A DNA stretch of 64,000 nucleotides from Nocardia crassostreae (lineage in GTDB: Bacteria > Actinomycetota > Actinomycetes > Mycobacteriales > Mycobacteriaceae): NCBI RefSeq assembly GCF_001613405.1, contig NZ_BDCH01000017.1, forward strand, positions 248,001-312,000. Reading direction: 5' to 3'. The notes beneath the pieces are model-generated. The model had not been told where the DNA came from and made no database searches. It saw only the letters and a program-made list of their open reading frames with translations. This document shows, in pieces, positions 45,148 through 62,492 of this stretch (positions are counted from its first letter, which is position 1; every line of letters begins with the position of its first letter). A program made the position numbers and the translations under genes.

Positions 45148-46524
45148 TCAGCGACTTTCCGGCAACGCATCGCGCGGCCGCTCAGCCGAGGCTGCGGAGG
45201 AACAGCGCCAGCTCCCAGCCGCTGTGGTCGGGCCGCCCGTCGTTCTGCGTGCGCGCCGCGCCGATGGTGTCGATGTGGTTTTGACGTCCTCACTGCCCTT
45301 AAGAGCGGCGATTCCTGCCGGGTCCACGCTTCGGACCCCTCGGTGGGTTCCCGCTTCATCGGCCGGTGCCGAACCAGGTTCGGTCTTATCTGGCCTCCAC
45401 GAGGCGTTTAGCCTCTCCGCCCGTCCGGCGGCGAGGATGTTTTGAGCGGCATTGGCGTCCCGGTCCATCACCGCACCACAGCCGGGGCATGTCCAGACCC
45501 GCACCGACAACGGCTTTGGGCCGTCCCGCTCTCCACAGGCATGACAGATCTGCGACGAAGGAAAGAACCGATCTACCCTCGCAAAATGCCTCCCGTACCG
45601 GCGGGCCTTCTCGCCCAGCAGCTGCAAGAACAGTCCCCAGCTCGCGTCGCGCACACTTTTGGCGAGCCGAGCGCTCGCCAATCCTTTGACACATAAGTCC
45701 TCGACGTACACCGCTTGGTTGTCGCGGATGATCGCCGTGGTGTGCTTGTGCGCCCAATCCATGTGGGCGTCAAGGACTTTCGCGTGTGCCTTGGCAACTC
45801 TCACTCTGGCCTTGGCACGGTTTTTCGATCCTTTCTGCTTGCTCGACAAGGCTTTCTGCGCCTTGCGCAATCGACGTTCGGCGCGGTGGAAGAACTTTGG
45901 CGACTCGATCCGATCGCCGTTCGACATGACCGCGAAAGTGGTCAACCCCAGATCGATCCCCACCTCCGCGTCCAGCTCAGGCAACGGCCGGTCCTCTACT
46001 TGAACCACAAAGCTAGCGAAGTACCGGTCAGCTGCGTCCTTGATGATCGTGACCGAGGACGGCTCGGCGGGCAGTGGCCGCGACCACCGAACCGGAACAT
46101 CGCCGATCTTCGGGAGTCGCAGCTTCCCGCCTCCGGTCACTGCGAAGCGTGTGTTACGGGTGAAGCGGATGGATTGCCGGTTGTCCTTACGGGACCGGTA
46201 ACGGGGCGGAGCGACCTTCGCACCTTTTCGTTTGCCGGTGATAGACCCGAAGAAGTTGCGGTAGGCGGTATTCAAGTCAGCCAGCGCCTGCTGGAGTACC
46301 GCCGCCGACACGTCGCTCAGCCAAGCGCGCTCCGGGGTTTTCTTCGACTCAGTGAGCAGCTTGGACAACTCAGCGTCGGTCGGATACGGCAACCCTGCCG
46401 CCCGAGCGTCCTGCCTTGTGCGCAGTGCGTCGTTGAACACCACTCGCGCGCATCCGAACGCCTTGGCCAGCGCTGTCCGCTGACCAGGACTTGGATCAAG
46501 TCGGTATCTGTACCGAAGCTGCAC
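45148..46524 (-). CDS. tnpB: TnpB family RNA-guided nuclease (IS200/IS605-type accessory protein)
   Basis: About 458 residues from GTG 46524 (VQLRYRYRLDPSPGQ). An N-terminal helix-turn-helix-like region precedes the split RuvC nuclease: Asp in GIDLGLTTFAV, Glu in VYVEDLCVKGL and Asp in MDRDANAAQNIL. A zinc ribbon (CHACGERDG...CPGCG) lies between the last two. All three catalytic acids are present, so the nuclease could be active. No tnpA is adjacent. The frame reads through the element end near 45281 into flanking DNA, so the last 40-odd residues are not transposon-encoded; the original stop may be lost. The guide RNA of such elements usually overlaps the 3' end of tnpB and the right end. Confidence 0.88.
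   Translation of the reverse strand: MQLRYRYRLDPSPGQRTALAKAFGCARVVFNDALRTRQDARAAGLPYPTDAELSKLLTESKKTPERAWLSDVSAAVLQQALADLNTAYRNFFGSITGKRKGAKVAPPRYRSRKDNRQSIRFTRNTRFAVTGGGKLRLPKIGDVPVRWSRPLPAEPSSVTIIKDAADRYFASFVVQVEDRPLPELDAEVGIDLGLTTFAVMSNGDRIESPKFFHRAERRLRKAQKALSSKQKGSKNRAKARVRVAKAHAKVLDAHMDWAHKHTTAIIRDNQAVYVEDLCVKGLASARLAKSVRDASWGLFLQLLGEKARRYGRHFARVDRFFPSSQICHACGERDGPKPLSVRVWTCPGCGAVMDRDANAAQNILAAGRAERLNASWRPDKTEPGSAPADEAGTHRGVRSVDPAGIAALKGSEDVKTTSTPSARRARRTTGGPTTAAGSWRCSSAASAERPRDALPESR
45182..45280 (-). pseudogene. 3' remnant of the gene hit by the TnpB element
   Basis: Immediately outside the right end, a 32-codon frame reads NHIDTIGAARTQ then NDGRPDHSGWELALFLRSLG and a TGA at 45182. 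The composition and ending look like a protein C-terminus rather than noise. The N-terminal part was not found with confidence on the other side of the element; the family is not recognised. Confidence 0.4.
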
Positions 46525-46600
46525 ATGGCGACAGTAGGGCGCAACAGCTTTGCCCGAGAACGTATTTCGTGGGCACGAAGGTCGACGCGCCGATCGAATT
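45281..46600 (-). mobile_element. TnpB-only IS605-like insertion element (left end approximate)
   Basis: The right end is placed at 45281, where the minus strand reads AGGAATCGCCGCTCTTAAGG then GTGAGGACGTCAA, a conserved 3' terminus of actinobacterial tnpB elements. The left end cannot be fixed; it is upstream of tnpB, near 46560-46620. No terminal inverted repeats or target duplication are expected for this family. DNA just outside the right end looks like the 3' end of an interrupted gene. Confidence 0.6.
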
Positions 46601-46844
46601 GTCACTGATGCCACAAAGTTCAGCAGGGCGACCGCGCCACCGTGCAATCCCGCTGCTGGATGACCACGCGTTCGGCATAGCGCGAGCGTACGCAGGTCCG
46701 TCGGCCGGGCGATAGCACACCACGGCACGCCGATTCGGTCGCAACTCGGCGGATCCACAGGTGCGCTCTCGGGCACCGACAGCTCGAAAATCATGTATGT
46801 GGTGATGATTCCGTTGCGGTTGGACAGCACCCCACCTTCCGCGC

Positions 46845-46934
46845 TTACCGGCCCGCATCAGCGGTGGCGACCCCCGCACACGTCATGGCAAGCACCGCCG
46901 ACAACACTGCGGCCTGGCGAACAACCTTGTTCAT
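46845..46934 (-). pseudogene. Orphan signal peptide (5' end of a broken secreted-protein gene)
   Basis: ATG 46934 encodes MNKVVRQAAVLSAVLAMTCAG then VATADAGR and a TAA at 46845: a textbook Sec signal peptide with an AxA-type site and almost nothing after it. A one-base shift near the end would continue as GPVSAEGGVLSNRNGIITTY, so this may be a frameshifted small secreted protein cut short by the nearby TnpB element. Confidence 0.4.
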
Positions 46935-47056
46935 GTCCCGCACGCTGCCAGCGAACTTCCTTGCCTACCAGAGGAAATAGCACGAAGAACCGCGGGTGCA
47001 CACCGTCACAGTGCCCAAATTCCGCCACGGCGAGGGACCGCGACTACCCTGAGCCC

Positions 47057-47078
47057 TATTAGAGTATCCCCTCTAATA
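47057..47078. promoter_or_regulatory. Inverted repeat upstream of the methyltransferase gene
   Basis: TATTAGAG (47057-47064) and CTCTAATA (47071-47078) form a perfect 8-6-8 inverted repeat ending two bases before the GGAGG at 47081-47085. Its location over the 5' leader suggests a repressor site or an RNA hairpin that could affect ribosome binding. Confidence 0.55.
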
Positions 47079-47092
47079 AGGAGGACCGCGAG

Positions 47093-47794
47093 ATGACCCG
47101 AGCCGACCTGGACAAGCAGCCCGCCGAGGTGGCGGCCATATTCGACCGCACGGCAACGCGATACGACTTCCTCAATACGCTCATGACCGCCGGACAGGAC
47201 CGGTATTGGCGGCGGCGGGTGGTGGCGGCCGTGGGAGCGCGGCCGGGTGAGCGGGTCCTGGATCTGGCGGCGGGCACGGGCACCTCCTCGGCGGCCTTCG
47301 CGGCGGCCGGGGCGCAGACCGTCGCCTGCGATTTCTCGCTCGGCATGCTGCGGGTGGGCACCGAGCGGCAGCGCGGGACCGAGCGCATTCGCTTCGTGGC
47401 GGGTGACGCGCTCCGGCTTCCGTTCGCGGACGGGGTTTTCGATGTGGCCACCATTTCCTTCGGGCTGCGCAATGTCGCCGATACGGTCGCGGCGCTGCGC
47501 GAGATGCGCCGCGTGACAAGGCCGGGCGGCCGCCTGCTGGTGTGCGAGGTGAGCCATCCGCCCAATCCGGTGCTGCGGCTGGGTCACCGGATCCATCTGA
47601 AGGTCGGGCTGCCGACGCTGGCGCGCGTCAGCTCCAATCCCGACTCCTATACCTATCTGGCCGAATCCACCCTGGCGTGACCCGAACAGGCCGCGCTCGC
47701 CGGACTGATCGCGGAGGCGGGCTGGGCGCGGGTGCAGTGGCGGAACCTGACTTTCGGCGTGGCGGCCATGCATCGCGCGGTCAACCCCGCCTGA
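47093..47794 (+). pseudogene. UbiE/MenG-like methyltransferase interrupted by an in-frame TGA
   Basis: About 233 codons. VAAIFDRTATRYDFLNTLMTAGQDRYWRR is the UbiE/MenG opening; VLDLAAGTGTSSAAF is the SAM motif; ISFGLRNVADTVAALREMRRV and PGGRLLVCEVSHPP are diagnostic of demethylmenaquinone methyltransferases. TGA at 47678-47680 falls after YTYLAESTLA; the frame continues PEQAALAGLIAEAGWARVQW to 47794. Relatives have Trp (AWPDQ) there, so TGG to TGA is likely. Loss of the last 38 residues would remove the LTFGVAAMH strand. A good GGAGG precedes the ATG. It may be a paralogue rather than the housekeeping menG. Confidence 0.83.
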
Positions 47795-47852
47795 GCGCGC
47801 GCCGCGTCTCGTAAAGTGGTGGTGGACAACACCGGCGGCGGAGGGGCGAGTC

Positions 47853-49199
47853 GTGTCGACACTGGTGAAGGGGCAGAACGGGCCGCTGGGCGGCACCGAA
47901 CTGGTGGTGTCGGTGCAGGTCGCCGCGGGGGCGGATCTGTCGGCACTGCTGGTGACCGAGCGGGGCACGGTGCGCTCGGACGCGGATTTCGTCTTCTACA
48001 ACCAACCCACGGGGCCCGGGGTGCGATTGCAGCGGATGCGGGCGGGCGAGCCCGCCAGTCTCGCGGTCTCCCTGAATCAGGTGCCCGCCGATATCGCGCA
48101 GATCCGGGCGGTGATCACCCTCGACGATGCGCGCGGCACCTTCGGGCGGCTCCCCGCACCGGTCGCGACCGTCTCCGATGCGAGCGGAAATCGGTTGTAC
48201 GAGTACCGGATCGATGGGCTGAGCAGCGAGTCCATCGTGATCGCGCTCGAGCTCTACCGGCGGCAGAACACCTGGAAGGTGCGCGCGGTCGGCCAGGGCT
48301 ACGCGGGCGGATTCGCCGATCACGGGGTGAGCGTCGACGACGCGCCGCAGCCCGCGCAGCAGGCGCCGCCGCAGCCGGTTCCGGAGCCATCCACGACCCG
48401 CTACGCGCCACCGCCGCCCCCCACCGGATACCCGCCGCCCACGACCGGGTATCCGCCACCCTCCTCGGCGTATCCGCCACCGGTCTCCGCGCCACCATCC
48501 TCCGGATATCCGCCACCGGTCACCCCGCCGCCGCCCTCCGGGTATCCGCCACCGGCATCGCCGCAATCCGGTTATGCGCCACCACCGCCCGCGGGCGAGG
48601 TCAGTCTCGCCAAGGGCCGCCGGGTCGAGTTGACCAAGGGGCAGAAGGTCACGCTCCGCAAGGAGGGCGGGGTCGCGCTCACCCGCATCCGGATGGGGCT
48701 GGGCTGGGATCCGGTGAAGCGCAGCGGCCTGTTCGGCAGCCGCTCGATCAATATCGATCTCGACGCCTGGGTGGCCATGTTCGCCGACAATCAGCTCGTG
48801 GATGCCGCGTACTACAACCAGCTCACCTCCAAGGACGGCTCCATCCGCCATCAGGGTGACAATCTCACCGGTGAGGGCGAGGGCGACGACGAGGTGATCC
48901 TGGTCGACCTCACCCGGGTGCCGCGCCACATCACCACCCTGCTGTTCCTGGTGACCTCCTATCAGGGGCACACCTTCCAGCAGGTCAGCAATGCCTACTG
49001 CCGCCTGGTCGACGAGACCACCGGCAGTGAGCTGGCCCGCTACTCGCTGACCGGCGGCATGCCCTTCACCGCCATGGCCATGGCGAAAATATTCCGGGTG
49101 GGCGGGGATTGGAAGATGCAGGCCATCGGCGAGGGCTTCCACGCCAAACATCCGGGCGAGGCGGCCCCGCAGCTGCTCGGCTTCGTCACTGCCCGATGA
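47853..49199 (+). CDS. Double-TerD protein with proline-rich linker
   Basis: A 448-residue protein. Residues 1-165 and about 265-448 are each TerD-like: the first has ADFVFYNQP and VADIAQIRAVITLDD-type strands; the second has IRMGLGWDP, SINIDLDAWVAMF, YYNQLTSKDGSIRHQGDNLTGEGEGDDEVILVDL, the calcium-binding Asp-rich loop. Between them, about 95 residues are built of YPPP repeats (at least six copies). TerD proteins bind calcium and link to tellurite, oxidative or phage stress. GTG 47853 has GGAGG upstream. The 3' end overlaps the convergent antiporter gene by 14 bases. Confidence 0.88.
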   Translation: MSTLVKGQNGPLGGTELVVSVQVAAGADLSALLVTERGTVRSDADFVFYNQPTGPGVRLQRMRAGEPASLAVSLNQVPADIAQIRAVITLDDARGTFGRLPAPVATVSDASGNRLYEYRIDGLSSESIVIALELYRRQNTWKVRAVGQGYAGGFADHGVSVDDAPQPAQQAPPQPVPEPSTTRYAPPPPPTGYPPPTTGYPPPSSAYPPPVSAPPSSGYPPPVTPPPPSGYPPPASPQSGYAPPPPAGEVSLAKGRRVELTKGQKVTLRKEGGVALTRIRMGLGWDPVKRSGLFGSRSINIDLDAWVAMFADNQLVDAAYYNQLTSKDGSIRHQGDNLTGEGEGDDEVILVDLTRVPRHITTLLFLVTSYQGHTFQQVSNAYCRLVDETTGSELARYSLTGGMPFTAMAMAKIFRVGGDWKMQAIGEGFHAKHPGEAAPQLLGFVTAR

Positions 49200-50432
49200 C
49201 CGTGGGCGGCGCCGGAACGGCCGGGCTGTCCCGGCTGGGCCGGAACACCGACAGCAGCGGTCCGGTGGCGGCCGTCGTCACCAGCGCCATGACCAGCATG
49301 AGGGCGTAGAACGTCTCGTCGATGATCTCGAGTTGCAGTCCGACGGTGAGGATGACGACCTCGGTGAGGCCGCGGGTATTGAGCACAGGATGGCGATCGT
49401 GCGCGCCTCCCCGTGATCGATTCCGGCGAGGCGCGCGCCGAGATACCCGCCGCCCGTCTTGGACGCGATGGCCACGAACAGCACCGCGATGAGGATCAGC
49501 GCCGCCGTGCCGTCGATGCTCTGCAGCACCACGCTGTAGCCCGCCAGCACGAAGTAGATCGGCATGAGCAGATCCGCCACGGCGCTGAATTGCCCGGTGA
49601 CCGCCTGCGGTTCGCGCACCAGCCCGGCGCGGGGGAAGGCGACGCCGAACGCGAAGGCGCCGAAGGCGAAATGCAGCCCCATCCATTCGGTGGCGGCGCA
49701 GGACATGGCCAGCAGCAGCGCGATCACGGGCAGGGTGGCGCTCGCATCGTGCCAGGACCGGGTCTCGCCGTCGGGAGCGGCCATCATGCGCCGCAGCAGC
49801 GGCCGGATCACGAAGACCAGCACCACCAGATACACCAGCAGGAACGCCATGCGCCAGCCGTGCGAGCCCGCCGCCGCCCCGGCGCCCGCGGCGACGGCCG
49901 CCAGCGCGATCCAGGCGGCGGCGTCGCCCACCGCGGCGACGGCGAAAGCCAGTCTGCCCGAGTCGGTTCCGTCCAATCCGGTATCGGCCAGAATGCGCGC
50001 CAGCACCGGCAGCGCGGTCACCGACATGGCGACGGCGACGAAGGCCACGAAGACCGCCGACGATCCGGGCCCGTGGCGGCCCGCCAGCGGCAGCGCCAGC
50101 AGCGCGCCCGCGATGAGCGGAATCCCCACCGAGCCCAGCGCGATGGTGATCGGCCGCCCGCGCCGCCGCCACAGCTCGGCGAAGTCGAGTTCGAAGCCCA
50201 TGACGAACATGAACGCCGCCAGCCCGACCGCCGCCACCGCGGCCAGCAGGGCCTGCTGCTGGCCGGGGAATTCCTCCCGCACGAACGGGATCGCGCCGAG
50301 CGCGACCCCGGCCAGGATCTCCCCGACCACCGGCGGCTGATGGATGCGGCGGCAGAGGATCCCGATCACGCGCGCCGCCGCGAGGACGACGGCGAGGCTG
50401 AGAAAGAACGCCGTGGTGCTGTTACTCGTCAC
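49186..50432 (-). pseudogene. Cation:proton antiporter (CPA2), frameshifted near its 3' end
   Basis: About 415 codons. GTG 50432 (VTSNSTTAFFLSLAVVL) leads into RRIHQPPVVGEILAGVALG, MSVTALPVLARIL and the ion-site-like VGDAAAWIAL, giving a CPA2 antiporter with about twelve membrane segments. Around 49384-49390 the frame shifts after GEARTIAIL: the other frame resumes LNTRGLTEVVILTVGLQLEII and ends at 49186. One missing base explains it. It lies 25 bases downstream of the alpha/beta hydrolase gene in the same direction, so it may belong to the megasynthase operon. Its family resembles the antiporter at 12.5 kb, but the two are not close copies. Confidence 0.82.
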
Positions 50433-50457
50433 GAGATCGTCTACCGAACAGCTGGAT

Positions 50458-51234
50458 TCACGCCTGGAGGAAGGTGGAGATGAGCTTGCGTACCTTCGAT
50501 GATCCGACAATGTCGAAGTGATCGGCGCCCTCGATCAGCTCGAGCGTCGCTCCGGGCCAACTCGCGTGCAGCGCCTCACCGTTCGACGGCGGCACGTAAT
50601 CGTCCTGCGCACCGTGGATGACCAGCGATGGCACATCGACCATTGCGGCGTTCTCCGAGGGCGAGAACACGGTCCACACATCCGCGCCCAGCCGCTCCTC
50701 GATGGCCGCCGCCAGCTCGTCGAGCTGATCGCGCTCGATGGGCATGAAATCGGCCATCTTGTCGACCAGGAAGCGCATGGTCGCGGGCGCGGAGATGGAG
50801 ACGAAGGCCTTGGCGCGCAGCCCCTCACGCCACGCGTTCAACGACCACAGCGACCCGAGCGAATGCCCGACCACCGCGTGCAGCTCCGGGAACTGCCCCG
50901 CGATACCGAGAATCGCCTCGCGCACCTCGACGGGATCGGTGCTGTCCCCGAGCGCCTCGCCGTGCGCGGGCGCGTCGAACAGCACCACCCGGTAGTTCTG
51001 CTCCAGCAGGTCCTCGGCAATGGCGGTCATGCTGCCCAGATTGCTGCGCACGCCGTGCACGTGCAGCACGGTCGGCCCGCTGCCCGCCTGGTAGTACTTG
51101 TACGCCTTGCCGTCCACTTTGACGGTGTGCGATTGGCAGCGGCTCAGGAAGGCCTTGGTGGCCGGATCGTGCGGCAGCTTGGCGATCCGGAACCATTCGC
51201 GTACCAGCCGACTGGTTTCGACTACACGGGTCAT
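50458..51234 (-). CDS. Alpha/beta hydrolase
   Basis: A 258-residue alpha/beta hydrolase. HVHGVRSNLGSM is the oxyanion region, VVGHSLGSLWSLNAW the nucleophile elbow with Ser, HGAQDDYVPP the Asp region and GADHFDIVGSSKVRKLI the catalytic His. It is soluble and cytosolic. It follows the oxygenase gene by 30 bases and probably sits in the megasynthase operon, where it could act as an editing type II thioesterase or hydrolyse a pathway intermediate; this role is inferred from position only. Confidence 0.85.
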   Translation of the reverse strand: MTRVVETSRLVREWFRIAKLPHDPATKAFLSRCQSHTVKVDGKAYKYYQAGSGPTVLHVHGVRSNLGSMTAIAEDLLEQNYRVVLFDAPAHGEALGDSTDPVEVREAILGIAGQFPELHAVVGHSLGSLWSLNAWREGLRAKAFVSISAPATMRFLVDKMADFMPIERDQLDELAAAIEERLGADVWTVFSPSENAAMVDVPSLVIHGAQDDYVPPSNGEALHASWPGATLELIEGADHFDIVGSSKVRKLISTFLQA

Positions 51235-51264
51235 ACGACCAATCCTTCTGTGTGAGAACGTCGT

Positions 51265-52580
51265 TCAGTTCGAGAGTGCATCGAGATACTGCTTCGCGCG
51301 AGCCGGCAGGACATATTCCCCCTCCTTCTCGATCCGCTCGTACAGGCGCTCGACCCGCTCGTAGTGGTCGTCGAGGTTCTGGTCCAGCAGGTGATATTCG
51401 GACTTGTTGTAGACCCCGAACTGAAGATCGGTCATCAGCCCGAAAGGGTTAATGTGGTCGTTGTGCCTGCTGCCGAAGACCAGTCGCAGGAACTCGTCGA
51501 TATCCTCGTAGCCCAATGTGGCCAACAGGAATTCGAGCGAGGCGCGTTTCCGCTCGATCTGGTGATTGCGTTCGGCGGGATCCACGATGAAATCGAGACC
51601 GCTGGTCATGCCCGCCGGGTAGTGCACCTTGTTGAAGCAGCGGAAGTCGATGGTCAGCCGGTCCTTGGGCGAGCTCGGCAGGGTGCCGTCGCCGTGTGCG
51701 CGGTAGTTGTCGAACACCAGCGCGTCCCCGATGCGGGAGTCGCAGTAGTAGCCCGGTGACGGGGTGTCGGCGTACCGCTTGGACCAGTACTTGGCCATGA
51801 GGAAATCGCGCACCGTGGGCAGATCGATCTCCGACAGCTTGCCTTCCAGGAACAGATAGAGGTCCTTGTCGACCGCGGCCTTCTCCTCGCTGTCCAAACC
51901 GTATTCGAGCATCTTCTCGTAAACGTACTGGAGGTTGGGCGCCTCCTGTTCGGCCTCCTCGAAGATCACGAACGGCTGCCGGTCCAGCGGCGTCGGGGTC
52001 AGCGCGGTGTGGAAGCTGCGGTATTCGGTGGGGAATCCGAGCTGCTTCTTCACCAGCGACGGAATCTGCAGCGCGATACCGCTGGCGGCGTGCGTACCGT
52101 AGGAGCGCTTGTCGGCGGTGACCACGAAGGCGTTCACCACCGCGGTCTCGACCTCGGGGAAGTGCTTGTAGACGATGTCCTGGTTGAGGTCGTAGAAGCG
52201 CTTGGCCGAGGGGATGAACAGCACGCAGTTCTCGAACATGGTCGACAACGGGAAGTAGTTGCCGATGGAGGCCTGCGCGTAGCTCTCCTGAATGACGGCC
52301 TGGCACCGCAGTGGCCGCGCCAGGTTGTCGGCGAGATCGTCGTCGAGGTTCATCTGCTCGACCACGGTCGGGGTGTTCTCGGGATAGAACACGCACGGGT
52401 TGAGCGCGCGGTGCGACGGCAGCCGCAATGCCACCTCGGCGGCGTCCACCGGGTATTTGTCCAGCACCGGCACGAGTTTCTCGGCGTGGGCGGCGGCGGA
52501 CGAGTGCAGGAAGGTACCGCTCTTCTGATAGGTGCCGGTCATGGCCGCGGCCGCGGCCCGATCCTGATCCAGCGTTTCAC

Positions 52581-52584
<4 letters not shown>
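51265..52584 (-). CDS. Putative Fe(II)/2-oxoglutarate-dependent oxygenase-like protein
   Basis: A 439-residue protein. Two stretches support a TauD/phytanoyl-type jelly-roll oxygenase: YRSFHTALTPTPLDRQPFVIFEEAE in the middle and GDALVFDNYRAHGDGTLPS...RLTIDFRCFN later, where the HG and R would be the distal iron-binding His and the 2-oxoglutarate Arg. The HxD pair near the first His is not obvious. The protein is longer than usual (TauD about 280), with N- and C-terminal extensions of unknown role. Its ATG overlaps the megasynthase TGA (ATGA), so it is translationally coupled and very likely tailors the product. Confidence 0.6.

Positions 52585-62492
<9,908 letters not shown>

Noticed and set aside
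48410..48600. Tandem DNA repeat or CRISPR-like array
   Set aside because: The periodicity comes from YPPP codons within the TerD protein; units are uneven and in frame, with no spacers.
12463..50432. The two CPA2 antiporters as a recent duplication
   Set aside because: They share family motifs only; sequences, lengths and neighbours differ and the lesions differ (TGA versus 1-bp deletion).
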